A stretch of 64,000 nucleotides of DNA from contig NZ_CP152412.1 of assembly GCF_038957035.1 (NCBI RefSeq), forward strand, positions 7,436,501 to 7,500,500. Direction: 5' to 3'. Shown one piece after another: positions 9,059-18,713 of this stretch. Source of the stretch: Bradyrhizobium sp. B097. GTDB taxonomy: Bacteria; Pseudomonadota; Alphaproteobacteria; Rhizobiales; Xanthobacteraceae. Position 1 is the stretch's first letter, and each line of letters starts with the position of its first letter. The translations under genes were made by a program, and so were the position numbers. Under the pieces are notes generated by a model, which ran no database searches, had not been told where the DNA came from, and was given only the letters and a program-made list of their open reading frames with translations.

Positions 9059-10197
9059 GACATCCGCCTCCCCCCATCATCGCGAACTCGGCCATATGTC
9101 CAATACGCGGCACAAGCACCTTCCGATGAGACCATGCAGGACCCTATGGGAGTTTCCGGCGTGCAGACGGTTCCAAACAGCTTGCAGTCAACCGGCCGCT
9201 TGGCGCCGCGCAGGATCGCGCAGCACTCGCACGCCGGATTGTCGGCGACACGCAGCTCGTGCATCGCAAAACGCGCCTCGGCGTCATATCGCGCGTAAGC
9301 CCGCTTCAGCTTCAGTCCGCTGTTGGGTACGAGTCCAAGCCCACGCCATTCGAACTGCTCCCGCAGTTCGAATACCTGCAAGACCTCGTCCTTGGCACGC
9401 CGATTTCCTTCGCGCGTCACCGCGCGGCTGTATTGGTTCTCCACCTCATAACGGCCTTCGTTCACCTGCCGCACCAGCATCAGGATCGCCTGCATGACGT
9501 CGAGCGGTTCAAATCCCGCGATCACGATCGGCTTACCGAATTGTTCCGCCAGAGGCTCGTAAGGCCGCGTACCGATGATCGTGCTGACATGTGCAGGCCC
9601 GACGAAGCCGTCAATTGCGACCCCGCCGATATTGCGGATCTTCGGGTTCTCGAGAATGCTGTGCATCGCAGACGGAGTAAGCACGTGGTTGCAGAACACG
9701 CTGAGACCCTTCAGCTTCTTCTTCTCGGCAATCCGGATCATCACCGCTGTCGGGGGCGTCGTGGTCTCAAATCCGATGGCAAAGAAGACCACCTCTCGGC
9801 TCGGCACCTGTTCGGCGAGCCGGATAACGTCGAGCGTCGAATAGACCATCCGAATGTCAGCGCCGAGCGCTTTGGCTCGCAACAGGGACTGTCCTTGCGA
9901 CCCGGGCGCGCGCATCAGGTCGCCGTAGACGCACAGGGTGACCTCCGGGCGCTCGACGAGCCGGATCGCCATGTCGATTCGGCTGGCGGGCAGAACGCAG
10001 ACGGGACAACCCGGCCCGTGAATCATGCGGACATTCGCGGGCAGCAAATCCTCCAGGCCGTAGCGGGAGATCGCATGCGTGTGTCCGCCGCAGAATTCCA
10101 TGAACCGATAGGCTCTTTGTGGACCGGCCTCGGCGCCAATCGCACGCGCCAGCCCCTGCGCGATGGTCTTGTCGCGAAATTCGTCGGCATATTTCAT
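9055..10197 (-). CDS. hypD: Hydrogenase maturation protein HypD
   Basis: HypD, about 380 aa, Fe-S protein forming the HypCD scaffold on which Fe(CN)2CO is built. Conserved motifs are FMEFCGGHTHAISRYG, HGPGCPVCVLP, GFETTTPPTA and the C-terminal cysteine region with NPACECCAILRG and C-x5-C around the 4Fe-4S cluster. The start at MKYADEFRD overlaps the hypC stop by 4 bases and gives the family length; a longer open frame upstream is only the shadow of hypC. Confidence 0.96.
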   Translation of the reverse strand: MKYADEFRDKTIAQGLARAIGAEAGPQRAYRFMEFCGGHTHAISRYGLEDLLPANVRMIHGPGCPVCVLPASRIDMAIRLVERPEVTLCVYGDLMRAPGSQGQSLLRAKALGADIRMVYSTLDVIRLAEQVPSREVVFFAIGFETTTPPTAVMIRIAEKKKLKGLSVFCNHVLTPSAMHSILENPKIRNIGGVAIDGFVGPAHVSTIIGTRPYEPLAEQFGKPIVIAGFEPLDVMQAILMLVRQVNEGRYEVENQYSRAVTREGNRRAKDEVLQVFELREQFEWRGLGLVPNSGLKLKRAYARYDAEARFAMHELRVADNPACECCAILRGAKRPVDCKLFGTVCTPETPIGSCMVSSEGACAAYWTYGRVRDDGGRRMS

Positions 10198-10430
10198 GAT
10201 CGGAGCTCCAGCCCTGCGCGGCCCAGTTCTTGCAGGAGCTCCATCGTGCGCTTGGCTTCTATCGGGTCGATCTTGGCCAGCGCATGGCCGACATGGACAA
10301 GGACGCAGTCGCCGACGTCGAGTTCGTCGATGAGAGCGATCGATATTTCCAGGCTGACGCCGTCGATGGACACGATCGCCATGTCGTGGGGAAGAATTTT
10401 CGCGATCTTTGCCGGGACCGAAAGACACAT
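10194..10430 (-). CDS. hypC: Hydrogenase maturation chaperone HypC
   Basis: HypC/HybG chaperone, 78 aa, binding the hydrogenase large-subunit precursor and HypD. It begins MCLSVPAKI, with the essential Cys2, and has the central GDCVLVHVGHALAKID motif of the family. It starts 1 base after the hypF stop and overlaps hypD by 4 bases. A second HypC-family gene, hupF, lies in the same run at 17076..17366. Confidence 0.95.
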   Translation of the reverse strand: MCLSVPAKIAKILPHDMAIVSIDGVSLEISIALIDELDVGDCVLVHVGHALAKIDPIEAKRTMELLQELGRAGLELRS

Positions 10431-10431
10431 A

Positions 10432-12693
10432 TCAGGCTGTTCCTTCCAGGGCTGACGACTGTTCAGCAATCTGCAGGGCTGCAATCCAAGCCTGGCCAAG
10501 GCTCAAGCCACCATCATTGGGTGGCACCTGCCGTGGCATCAGCGGGATGAGACCGACGCCGCTGCAACCGCGCTGGATTTCATCCGCCAGCACCACGTTC
10601 AGGAAGCAGCCGCCGCTTAGAACAACGGTATTGACCCCGGTCGTTCGCGCAGAGTGCGCGACCCAGTCAATGCAGGCGGCGGCGAAGGTACCATGAAACA
10701 GCCCGGCTCCGTCCGCGGCGTCAATCTTGTCTGCAATCAAGCGTGCAAACAGCGGACGAAGCGACAGCACGCCGCCATCGATAGTCCAGCCGGCATCGAA
10801 AATCGCAGTCCGCCGCACCAGCGCCTCGAGCTTCATCGCAGCTTCGCCCTCATAGCTTTGCACACTCGCAATCCCCAGCAGCGCCGCTGCTGCATCGAAC
10901 AACCGGCCCGCGCTGGTCGTGGTGGCCCCGCCCGGCTGATCAAGTAATGCCTGCACGCGCTCAGCCTGCCGTTGCGCTGCAAAGCGAGGCCCGATTTCGT
11001 TTCCCCGGCCGACCAACTGCAATATTGCGCTCGCCATGCGCCACGGCTCGCGGGCTGCACGATCTCCGCCAGGCATTTGCAGGGGCGCGAAATGCCCGAT
11101 GCGTCGACACCTCATCCCTTCGCACAACAATAGCTCACCGCCCCAGTTGCCACCGTCGGAGCCAAAGCCATGGCCGTCGAGCACCAGCGCAAGCGCAGGT
11201 CCCGCATGGCCATGCTCAGCGATGACGGCCGCAGCGTGTGCGTGGTGATGCTGGACAGCGACCCGCGCCCGGCCGCTTGCTTCCGCAAACCGGATAGACG
11301 CCATATTGGGATGCAGATCATGGGCGATGACGACAGGCTCCACGTCAAGGGTCGATGTGAGGTGCCGGACCGTCTCCTCGAATACACAGATGCCTTCGGC
11401 CGTATCGAGATCGCCAATATGCTGGAACACGAAGGCTTCGTTGTCCCGCGTGATGGTGACGGTCGATTTCAGCGCGCCGCCGACGGCGAGCACGGGCGGC
11501 ACAGACCTCGCAAGCCGGATCGGTTCGGGAACATAGCCACGAGCGCGACGAATGAATTGGGGCCGGCCCGCCACCACCGACACCACGGAGTCATCGGGAC
11601 GCGTTAGGATCTCGCGATCATGGGTCACGACAAGGTCGGCGATCCCCTCGAGTCGTCGCAGCGCCTGCACGTTGTCGATCAGTAGCGGTTCGCCGCAAAG
11701 ATTGGCACTGGTGGCGACGATGACGGGGCCGGGCCCCTCAAGCCATGCTCCTGTCGAGGCAAGCGCATGAAAGATGAGGTGATGCAGCGGGGCTACAGGC
11801 AGCATGACACCCACACGCGATAAGCCAGGAGCTATGCCGGGCGCTAGATGATTGCGTGTAGGTAGAAGGACGACGGGGCGAGCTACGGATTCGAGTAGCG
11901 CAAGCTCGGGCGCATTCGCGTCCGCGATCTCATTGACCCGCTCTATGGAACCGACCATGACCGCGAACGGTTTCTCAGGGCGCTGCTTTCTGCTGCGCAA
12001 GCGCTGCACGGCGCCCTGGTTGCGCGCGTCGCACAGCAGCTGGTACCCGCCCAGCCCCTTTATCGCCACGATTTGGCCGCCGGCGATCGCCGCGACAATG
12101 GCGTTGATCCCATGGCTGAGCCGAGGGCCACATGTCGGACACGCGATCGCCTCCGCATGGAACCTGCGGCTCGCCGGATCGACATATTCAGCCACGCAGG
12201 CGGCACAAAGCCTAAAAGCCTCCATAACCGTGTTGCGGCGATCGTATGGAAGCTGCTCGGCGATGGTATAGCGCGGGCCGCAATGCGAGCAACTGATGAA
12301 GGGATAAAGGTAATGGCGACTTTCTGGATCGAACAACTCACTGAGGCATTGCTGGCAAGTTGCGGCATCGGCGACGATCCGCGTTGACAACTTGCCACCT
12401 TCGCTCGTGCCGATCGAAAAGTCTTTCACCGCGAGCGCCGCGGTCTCCTGAACGCAGACGTGGTCGATGCGCGCCAGTGGAGGTGCCTCGAGCGGCAAAG
12501 CGGCGACAAACTCCGATGCACGGTCACCCTCGACCTCGATCGTGACGCCCTCGGGGCCATTGATGACAAATCCCGCCAAACCGTACCGCGTGGCGAGGCC
12601 ATAGACGTAGGGACGAAAGCCGACCCCTTGCACAGCCCCGCTCACGCGCACGCGCAGCCGTTTTCGGTCGCCGCAAGCGGCGGTGGCGCTCAT
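10432..12693 (-). CDS. hypF: Carbamoyltransferase HypF
   Basis: HypF, 753 aa, moves the carbamoyl group of carbamoyl phosphate to HypE for cyanide ligand synthesis. Domains in order: acylphosphatase ([18 protein letters not shown], about 16-33), two C4 zinc fingers (CQQC, CSHCGP, CAAC, CPTCGP), a YrdC-like domain ([16 protein letters not shown]), and a Kae1-like domain with the [16 protein letters not shown] metal site and a C-terminal VLSGGCFLN segment. It overlaps hypB by 4 bases. Length and motifs are complete, unlike the damaged hup genes upstream. Confidence 0.96.
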   Translation of the reverse strand: MSATAACGDRKRLRVRVSGAVQGVGFRPYVYGLATRYGLAGFVINGPEGVTIEVEGDRASEFVAALPLEAPPLARIDHVCVQETAALAVKDFSIGTSEGGKLSTRIVADAATCQQCLSELFDPESRHYLYPFISCSHCGPRYTIAEQLPYDRRNTVMEAFRLCAACVAEYVDPASRRFHAEAIACPTCGPRLSHGINAIVAAIAGGQIVAIKGLGGYQLLCDARNQGAVQRLRSRKQRPEKPFAVMVGSIERVNEIADANAPELALLESVARPVVLLPTRNHLAPGIAPGLSRVGVMLPVAPLHHLIFHALASTGAWLEGPGPVIVATSANLCGEPLLIDNVQALRRLEGIADLVVTHDREILTRPDDSVVSVVAGRPQFIRRARGYVPEPIRLARSVPPVLAVGGALKSTVTITRDNEAFVFQHIGDLDTAEGICVFEETVRHLTSTLDVEPVVIAHDLHPNMASIRFAEASGRARVAVQHHHAHAAAVIAEHGHAGPALALVLDGHGFGSDGGNWGGELLLCEGMRCRRIGHFAPLQMPGGDRAAREPWRMASAILQLVGRGNEIGPRFAAQRQAERVQALLDQPGGATTTSAGRLFDAAAALLGIASVQSYEGEAAMKLEALVRRTAIFDAGWTIDGGVLSLRPLFARLIADKIDAADGAGLFHGTFAAACIDWVAHSARTTGVNTVVLSGGCFLNVVLADEIQRGCSGVGLIPLMPRQVPPNDGGLSLGQAWIAALQIAEQSSALEGTA

Positions 12694-13649
12694 CGCCTTG
12701 TGTCCTCCGCGGCGCGCCTCAGATGCGCCGCCTGTTTATCGATCCAAGCGTAGAGCGCGCCAAACCCCTCGCCGGTACGCGCCGAAACCGCGAGCACTTC
12801 GATCGTTGGATTGACGCGCCTTGCATATTCGATGGTCCTGCCCAACTCGAACTCAAGCACGGACACCAGATCAATCTTGTTGATCAGCATAAGCGAAGAA
12901 GCGGCAAACATATCCGGATATTTGAGCGGTTTGTCTTCACCTTCGGTAGTCGATAACACCACGATCTTGCAGGCCTCGCCAAGATCAAAGGCTGCGGGAC
13001 AGACCAGATTACCGACGTTCTCGATGAAGAGAATACCTCGCGTGAGCAGCGGCAAGCGGCGATAAGCCTCGCCAATCATTGCAGCATCGAGATGGCAACC
13101 CTTGCCGGTATTGATTTGAATAGCTGGCACGCCGACCGCCCGAATGCGTTCGGCATCGTTCGAGGTCTGCTGGTCGCCTTCGATGACCCCGATCGGGCGG
13201 CTGCGCCTGAGCTCGGACGCGGCGCGGACAAGCAGCGACGTTTTGCCTGCACCGGGACTGGACACAAGATTAAACACGAGCAGATCATCGGCCACGAAGC
13301 GCGCGCGGTTGTCCACCGCGATCCCGTTATTCTTGCCAAGGATGTCGCGCCCGATCTGAATGACCCGCTCGCTGCTCATGCCCGAGACCTTCAAGGCAGC
13401 CGGGCCGGCGCCGCAGCTCGGAAACGCCTGCCCACCATGAGCCTGCTGATGGCCAGGACGATCGTGGTGATTATGACTGTGGCGAGCCCGATATGAATGC
13501 TGCAGGCTTTGGTCACCATGCAGATGGACGTGATGGCGATCGCAATCGTCCTGCACATGAGCACGGCAACACCCCTGGCCTTGCCCATCATCCGCTTCGG
13601 CGTGTCCGGTTAAAGACGCCTGTTCGCCGCAACCACATACGGTACACAT
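12690..13649 (-). CDS. hypB: Nickel-insertion GTPase HypB
   Basis: HypB, 319 aa, GTPase that delivers nickel to hydrogenase with HypA. It begins MCTVCGCGE, the high-affinity metal site, followed by a histidine-rich stretch (about 30-75) typical of rhizobial HypB nickel storage. GTPase motifs: [11 protein letters not shown] (P-loop), [18 protein letters not shown], and NKIDL. Its ATG overlaps the hypA stop by one base (TGATG). The histidine-rich domain suggests that nickel can be stored as well as delivered, as is known for the Bradyrhizobium protein. Confidence 0.95.
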   Translation of the reverse strand: MCTVCGCGEQASLTGHAEADDGQGQGCCRAHVQDDCDRHHVHLHGDQSLQHSYRARHSHNHHDRPGHQQAHGGQAFPSCGAGPAALKVSGMSSERVIQIGRDILGKNNGIAVDNRARFVADDLLVFNLVSSPGAGKTSLLVRAASELRRSRPIGVIEGDQQTSNDAERIRAVGVPAIQINTGKGCHLDAAMIGEAYRRLPLLTRGILFIENVGNLVCPAAFDLGEACKIVVLSTTEGEDKPLKYPDMFAASSLMLINKIDLVSVLEFELGRTIEYARRVNPTIEVLAVSARTGEGFGALYAWIDKQAAHLRRAAEDTRR

Positions 13650-13990
13650 CAATCGATCTCCAGCTCTTTCACTCGCATCTGTTCGCCCGCGGTTACCTGC
13701 AACTGATAGCTGCCGCAGCAAGGACAGCACTCACCTCGCCGCGCAATTTCCACGCTCTTCGAACAGGTCATGCACCAGGCCAGGCCGGGGAGTTCGACGA
13801 TTTTTAGAACCGCGCCATCGGCAACGGTCCGCGTTGCAACGGCTGCAAAGCAAAACATGATCGCTTCGGGCGCGACATGGCTCAGCGCCCCGATTTCCAG
13901 GCAGACGCTCCGAACCTGCGAAAACGATCGGCGACGCAACTCTTGCTCGACGATTTCGATGATGCCCAGACAAAGCGCCATTTCATGCAT
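13649..13990 (-). CDS. hypA: Nickel chaperone HypA
   Basis: HypA, 113 aa, zinc-containing nickel chaperone for hydrogenase maturation. It starts [13 protein letters not shown], with the His2 nickel ligand, and has two CxxC-type zinc sites, CMTC and CPCC, near residues 73 and 90. The start overlaps the hupK stop by 8 bases. The longer open frame upstream lies inside hupK and is not used. Confidence 0.94.
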   Translation of the reverse strand: MHEMALCLGIIEIVEQELRRRSFSQVRSVCLEIGALSHVAPEAIMFCFAAVATRTVADGAVLKIVELPGLAWCMTCSKSVEIARRGECCPCCGSYQLQVTAGEQMRVKELEID

Positions 13991-15077
13991 CGCCAACTTC
14001 GCGAAGATTGAGTGTGAAGCCGACGCAGGGGTCGAGCGATGCAATCGCCGCACGAACCGCATCCTGATGTCGTCGCGCCGTCAGCACCGCGCCCTGCAGG
14101 CTCCGGACAAGCGGTCCGCGCCGATGGAAATTCCATTCCGTCGGCGGAAGAAATTCGAAGCGGGATATCTGGCCCTGAGGATCAAGCTCAACCGCGTGAT
14201 AGAGGCGACCCCTGGCGCATTCGACCGCGGCCGCTGCACGGCCAGGGCCTAGTCTGTAGCTTTCGATGATCCCGTGCTCGGCCGAATCGATGTGAGCACC
14301 GGCCTTGAGCCAAGCGCATAGCCGAACGATTTCCGCAATTCTGGCCTTCAGCCGTTCGACCGCCCCCGACCGACCCGGCGGGAGCCGATCACGCGTCATC
14401 TGGCGCGCCCATGGACCCGTCTCGGGCGCATGCCCCTCAAGATCGGGACAATAGCAAAATGTCGCGTCATTCGCGAGCAGCCGTTCAACGATGTTGCGGT
14501 CGTCGGCAACCGACAGGAACGAGTGCTCGATCGGGACTGACTTCAAGTCGACCTCATCAAGCGCCGCAATGCGAAGCGCGAATGGGCTACCTGGCCTCAG
14601 CGCGCCATCTTCATTCGTTATGCCGAGCGCGGCGAGCGCGGTCACAATCTGCGCTATCGCTTCGCGTCGAGCAGAGCCGCAGGCTGGCTGTGCGCTGCCC
14701 ACAAGCACTGAGATTCCCCGCATCAGGGAGCGGATCGCAGCCGCATTGGCGATGTTCGGCGTGAGATGTCCGACAAAGAGACTACGCAGCAATTCTGCGA
14801 TGCGCTCGGCAACGACGAGGGTAATACGACGCTGCTTTGTCGAGCGGATGATCTCTTGGTCGCGCGCGGCCTCGACCGCGGACAGCAATGCAGTTTGTTG
14901 CGCAACGGCACATAACGCGAAGAGCCGCGGCAGGGCCTTGAGCAACGACAAGGCCTGCTTGCCGGCGAACAGCCGTGCCAGCGGCGGCCGGACTCGTGGC
15001 AGGATCTCGACTGCGGCGATTACGTCAGCAGCAAGCGATACGGTGACTTCGATCTTGTTGCGGGCGGTGAAGCTCAT
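13983..15077 (-). CDS. hupK: Hydrogenase accessory protein HupK
   Basis: HupK, about 364 aa from MSFTARNKIEVTV, a protein of hydrogenase clusters distantly related to the hydrogenase large subunit and thought to act as a scaffold during active-site assembly under air. The C-terminal part contains ESYRLGPGRAAAAVECARG and ends with [18 protein letters not shown], echoing the DPCxxC end of HupL with only one cysteine left, as is usual for HupK. It overlaps the hupJ remnant by 4 bases and hypA by 8. Confidence 0.85.
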   Translation of the reverse strand: MSFTARNKIEVTVSLAADVIAAVEILPRVRPPLARLFAGKQALSLLKALPRLFALCAVAQQTALLSAVEAARDQEIIRSTKQRRITLVVAERIAELLRSLFVGHLTPNIANAAAIRSLMRGISVLVGSAQPACGSARREAIAQIVTALAALGITNEDGALRPGSPFALRIAALDEVDLKSVPIEHSFLSVADDRNIVERLLANDATFCYCPDLEGHAPETGPWARQMTRDRLPPGRSGAVERLKARIAEIVRLCAWLKAGAHIDSAEHGIIESYRLGPGRAAAAVECARGRLYHAVELDPQGQISRFEFLPPTEWNFHRRGPLVRSLQGAVLTARRHQDAVRAAIASLDPCVGFTLNLREVGDA

Positions 15078-15253
15078 GCGCACCGTTCCGCCATCATCTC
15101 GCGCAAGAAACGCCAGCGGTCGCGCGAACTGAGATCTGGCGAATGGATCCGATGTGACGCTGGCCGGTCGTCCCGCCACATCATGGCAGGGACCGCCACT
15201 TCGGCACGGGCGGACCGCATGTCTTCGTGCGCGAAGAACGCCGACAACAGCGC
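15074..15253 (-). pseudogene. hupJ: hupJ remnant (C-terminal stub)
   Basis: The frame ending just at the hupK start reads ALLSAFFAHEDMRSARAEV and ends SSRDRWRFLREMMAERCA. This resembles the C-terminal quarter of HupJ/HybE proteins, which end in an Arg-rich xxFLRG segment. The rest of HupJ (about 100 residues, including the membrane-assembly domain) is absent; upstream the same frame encodes unrelated sequence. The position between hupI and hupK fits hupJ exactly. Assignment is by pattern memory and position. Confidence 0.5.
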
Positions 15254-15399
15254 GCAACAGGCAATCAAGCCCAATAGCGCGATCTCGCTGACAATAAGTT
15301 CAATTTTGCCGGCTCGAACTCTCGATTTCCGCTCAACACGTGGTTGCCGAGTGCCGTTACGCAGGATGACAACCACCTTCATAACCCAAGGCGCGCCCA

Positions 15400-15573
15400 T
15401 CATGCCAACGACCCGCGCTCACGCGTGCGAAATCTGATCACTTCGACCCCGAACGGTTCGTTCGAGCGTCGGGGGAGATGCTTGCGGCAACCTATTGGGA
15501 TATTGCGCCACCGTGCATGCGCGCGCCGTCCGCGAGAGCCCGCCGGATGCCAAATATTCTCTAAGCTCTTCAT
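15400..15573 (-). pseudogene. hupI position: rubredoxin gene lost or scrambled
   Basis: An ATG overlaps the hupH stop by 4 bases, as expected for hupI, and the frame begins MKSLENI, similar to rubredoxin-like HupI starts. After that it lacks both C-x2-C pairs that bind iron in rubredoxin, and runs only 57 codons (single Cys). No other frame between 15254 and 15569 shows a rubredoxin. So either hupI has been destroyed by rearrangement or this is an unrelated short frame. The 15254-15399 stretch encodes nothing I recognise. Confidence 0.4.
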
Positions 15574-16433
15574 GTGAAGTAAGCCTCGATGATTTCCTGC
15601 AAGCGTTCGGCGGAATCCTCGAAATCCTCGTCGGCGGCCAGCGCTACAATCGGCACGCCGCCGACCTCCAGCGTATCCAGGATGATGCTGTCCATAGAAT
15701 TGAAGAACTGCACCGACCAGACGTTCCGGATTCCGGTCGCCTGGACTCGGCATGAACCGTAGCCGCGGAAGATGAGCTGGACCGGACCTTTGCCTACGCT
15801 TTGCTGCAGAAATGCCAGGTCGACAGCGCTCATCGGCAGCAGCGTGAGATTGATGACATGCGCGCCCATGCCAGAGCGCCAGCTGCGGGCCCGCTCGCGT
15901 ATTTCGGCGAGCACCGGGAGCACGTTCATCGCGCCGTCCGGCGCCGAGCCTATCACGAGATCGGTGGACGTCAGGTCGGTTGCGGCGCGCCGCACGATCT
16001 GCGGGATCGCCCCGATCTCAACATATTCGTGTGCCGGCTCCGACCCGATGCGCACGCGCCAGATGCCCGCCAGCACGGCCTCCCGGATTTGCACCAAAGA
16101 GCCATCTGGCAGCGCAACGACGCCGGCAACCTCGCCCTCCCCAAGCACTTCGGAAATCAGCTTGCGCTCGAGATCGCTGAGATTCGCCAGTTTGTACAGT
16201 TGCGTCCGTGCGCCGCTTTTCTGGCCGCCAACGGCAGCAGCGGCGCTCGATAACAGCGCGGTGGCATTCGGACAGATTCTCGCAAGCTCGTCGCCTTCGC
16301 GCCAATCGCGCTTGGTGAGCGCCCCCACAGCCGTCGGCCCACTATGGATTACGCCGAGACTTTCCGCGTCGAGTGGGAAGTCGCTTACCGCCTGGTCGGC
16401 GCCTTCGGATGCGACGCTGGCCGCTGTTTTCAT
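15570..16433 (-). CDS. hupH: Hydrogenase expression protein HupH
   Basis: HupH/HyaF-family accessory protein, about 287 aa, needed for NiFe hydrogenase maturation, mostly in aerobes. It carries [13 protein letters not shown] early, an internal [11 protein letters not shown] segment, and a C-terminal [25 protein letters not shown] segment that is the family hallmark (GYGxCxVxxTxxxNVWxVxxxN). The start at MKTAASVAS overlaps the hupG stop by 4 bases (ATGA). The gene appears intact, in contrast to hupI and hupJ just after it. Confidence 0.88.
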   Translation of the reverse strand: MKTAASVASEGADQAVSDFPLDAESLGVIHSGPTAVGALTKRDWREGDELARICPNATALLSSAAAAVGGQKSGARTQLYKLANLSDLERKLISEVLGEGEVAGVVALPDGSLVQIREAVLAGIWRVRIGSEPAHEYVEIGAIPQIVRRAATDLTSTDLVIGSAPDGAMNVLPVLAEIRERARSWRSGMGAHVINLTLLPMSAVDLAFLQQSVGKGPVQLIFRGYGSCRVQATGIRNVWSVQFFNSMDSIILDTLEVGGVPIVALAADEDFEDSAERLQEIIEAYFT

Positions 16434-16849
16434 GATGCGACGTTCCGTTGGATGTGCCAGGAGGCAAGGCTCTTGGCGATACAAGCGCTAGGGGCGTGTG
16501 GCCGAACGATCGGTGCCGAGATGCGGTCGATCTTGACCAAACGGACCTGGTTCTTGCCGGTCAGGCGGAATGTATCGTGCTGATGGCACAAGATCGGCGT
16601 CGGCTGGCCACGCAGCCCGAGCCGTCCGTTCAGTTCGTCACTGGCGCCGCGCGCAGTCACTGCGCCTCGCATGCGCCGCCGAAGCGCCTTGATCAGTTCA
16701 GAAAGGAAGATTGCGACGTGCATGGCCCAGAGCGAATACAGGGGATCGGCCGCCGACAGCAGCACCACGACCGCCCTCACGGGATCGTGCGTGGCCAGAC
16801 GCCCATCGGCGCTGCCGCTCCCCACCTCGGACAGACCGGCCGTGCCAGA
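16430..16849 (-). pseudogene. hupG: hupG, diverged and probably truncated at the N-terminus
   Basis: The frame has AVVVLLSAADP, FLSELIKALRRRMRGAV and RLGLRGQPTPIL, which parallels the HyaE/HupG thioredoxin-like fold (xxLFFxGDP, VxLPELLxAF, RFGVxxxPxLV). It lies between hupF and hupH and overlaps hupH by 4 bases, the standard hupG position. The N-terminal 25-30 residues are missing: an in-frame TGA lies at 16850-16852 and the only nearby ATG (about 16874) is in another frame, so a frameshift near 16770-16830 is likely. The nearest in-frame start would be GTG at 16825. The C-terminal third is also poorly conserved. Confidence 0.55.
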
Positions 16850-17075
16850 TCATGCTGCGCTGGCTGGAACTTCATCGGACGCCTTCTAGTAATCTTTGGT
16901 TCTGCTAGGGAGGGGTATGAGCAAGGCACATGCCAATCATCGTCTCGCTGCGATCGCGCTCCCCCGCTCGGATCAGCGGCTCAAAGCGCTTGACATTTTT
17001 CGTGTAAAGGGTGCCTGCGATTGCGGTTCGATTTGTGAGCAAGCGTGGGCAGCGCAACGTCCGCAAGCGCCACCA

Positions 17076-17366
17076 CTAGCGTAGGTGCTCGGGCAATTGC
17101 GGCTCATGACCGATCAAGTCCGCAAAGAAGCGATCGCAGTCCTCGCCGTTGAGGCCGGCCTCAAGCCCGTCGAGTGCTTGCGAGATCAGCCTTGCTTCAT
17201 CCCCGTCCAACAGCCGCACCGCGGTATCGATATGGACGAGCACCTTGGCGCCGAGCGACGCGTCGGAGAGCAGCATGACCGAGACACGCCGCTGTTCATT
17301 GCCATGCTCGCACAGCGCCGTGATGCCGTCTGTCTCAACAATCGTCATTGGCAAGCCAAGGCACAT
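17076..17366 (-). CDS. hupF: HypC-family hydrogenase chaperone HupF
   Basis: HupF, 96 aa, HypC paralogue encoded in hup operons that protects the large subunit precursor in the presence of oxygen. It starts MCLGLPMTIVET with Cys2 and has GAKVLVHIDTAVRLLDGDEA in the middle; the longer C-terminal tail compared with HypC (96 against 78 aa) is characteristic. Sixteen bases separate it from the hupD stop. The open frame upstream of this ATG lies inside hupD. Confidence 0.92.
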   Translation of the reverse strand: MCLGLPMTIVETDGITALCEHGNEQRRVSVMLLSDASLGAKVLVHIDTAVRLLDGDEARLISQALDGLEAGLNGEDCDRFFADLIGHEPQLPEHLR

Positions 17367-17382
17367 GGTCAGCCGCGGGCCG

Positions 17383-17967
17383 CTAGATCGGCCGCGCTCT
17401 TGTTTCATAGTTTGCACGGTCGATATTGTTCGCCAACAGCCGTTCTGATGCAGGCAGCGGCGCGGTCCGCAGTTTTGCCGGTGCGCCCCACTGCACCAAC
17501 AGTTCGCAAGCCAGTTCAATCGCAGGCGCAATCTGAAACCGCACCGGAGCAGTCAGCGGACCGCCCCAATGCTCCAGGTCCAACGGCTGACAGCCGATGA
17601 GAGCGAGCTCTCGCGGGCAGCGGCCAAGCAGGTCGGCCGCACTCAAGACCTCCTGAAAGCCGGTCTGATGCAGGCTCACCTTCTTGGCTGCGGTAAATTT
17701 CGGCACTTCGTCATCTCGCACGAGCTTCAACTGCCCGGGCGGCAGTCCATAGTCGACGGCATCGAACACGATCAGGCAGTCCGCCCACTCAAGAAAACTG
17801 ACGAGGTAGAGCCCCTGCGTGCCACCATCGAGGATGGTGACGTTGTCATGGGTGAGGTAGCGGCGGTGAAACTCCTCGACCACTCGCACGCCGAATCCCT
17901 CATCGGCCCACAGGATATTGCCGATGCCGAGCACCAGGATCCGCTTCTTGTTCTCCGAACTCAGCAT
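17383..17967 (-). CDS. hupD: Hydrogenase maturation protease HupD
   Basis: HupD, endopeptidase of about 194 aa that removes the C-terminal tail of HupL after nickel insertion. Conserved features are LGIGNILWADEGFGVRVVEE (the nickel-sensing Glu in the DEGFG motif), DGGTQGLYL, DAVDYG and a HQTGFQEVL segment with the metal-binding His. The ATG at MLSSENKK is preferred over an in-frame TTG five codons earlier. It follows hupC closely and precedes hupF. Confidence 0.92.
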   Translation of the reverse strand: MLSSENKKRILVLGIGNILWADEGFGVRVVEEFHRRYLTHDNVTILDGGTQGLYLVSFLEWADCLIVFDAVDYGLPPGQLKLVRDDEVPKFTAAKKVSLHQTGFQEVLSAADLLGRCPRELALIGCQPLDLEHWGGPLTAPVRFQIAPAIELACELLVQWGAPAKLRTAPLPASERLLANNIDRANYETRARPI

Positions 17968-17978
17968 CCGCTTCCCAG

Positions 17979-18713
17979 TCAATCGCGAAACTCGCGTTCA
18001 CCCGAAATCATGGAGGAGATACTTCGGCGCGACATGACGTCTTCCCGGATCACCGCGTAGATATGGACGAGCGCAAAGCTCACGATTACCCACAGGCCGA
18101 GATGATGCCAGGTATGGACGTCCTGACTGTTCGGCCAGATTGCAAACACCCAGCCGAACAACTCGTACTGCCAGCTGTCACTACCGGCGCCCTGCCCATA
18201 AAGTGCAAAGCCTGTGACGACCATGAACGTGATCGTCTGCGTAAACATGAAGAAGATTGCGAGTTGAGCTAGGCGATTGTGCCCGACACGTCTCTCGGGC
18301 TCGACTGCAAGGAAAGCATACCAGAGAATCTCGTGGTACACCTCGCGCCAAAAACTCCTGCGCCAGAGTGGCGCGCAAAAGATCTGCATGGCATACGGGT
18401 TTCCCATCAGGGCCCAGTAGATGCGCAGCAGAAAGCCGACGCCGAGCACATATCCCGCAGAGAAATGCGCAACGCGGATATAGCCAAACAGGAAATTGCC
18501 GCTTGCCTCTCCCGGCATCGCCGGTGTCCCGGTTCCAATGAGATAACCGGATATACCCAGCACCAGAATGGCCGCCGCGTTGACCCAATGGCACAGTCGC
18601 GCCGGCGCCTCATAAACGTAGGCGACGCCATGGCCGTCACTGCGAGCGGTCGGTGCCGCATCGACCGCCGTAAGGGGGTGCGGAGCCTTGTCCAGCATGT
18701 GCCTAACGAACAT
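17979..18713 (-). CDS. hupC: Ni/Fe-hydrogenase b-type cytochrome HupC
   Basis: HupC, 244 aa, membrane di-heme cytochrome b that anchors HupSL and passes electrons to quinone. Four membrane segments are visible: [52 protein letters not shown] and the C-terminal [16 protein letters not shown], with histidines in [14 protein letters not shown] and HTWHHLGLW as heme ligand candidates. It overlaps the hupL stop by 11 bases if the first ATG is used; a second ATG five codons later (MLDKAPHP) is equally possible. Confidence 0.93.
   Translation of the reverse strand: MFVRHMLDKAPHPLTAVDAAPTARSDGHGVAYVYEAPARLCHWVNAAAILVLGISGYLIGTGTPAMPGEASGNFLFGYIRVAHFSAGYVLGVGFLLRIYWALMGNPYAMQIFCAPLWRRSFWREVYHEILWYAFLAVEPERRVGHNRLAQLAIFFMFTQTITFMVVTGFALYGQGAGSDSWQYELFGWVFAIWPNSQDVHTWHHLGLWVIVSFALVHIYAVIREDVMSRRSISSMISGEREFRD

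Noticed and set aside
13092..13496. Plus-strand frame in hypB
   Set aside because: Antisense shadow of hypB; the minus-strand P-loop and His-rich domain identify the real gene.
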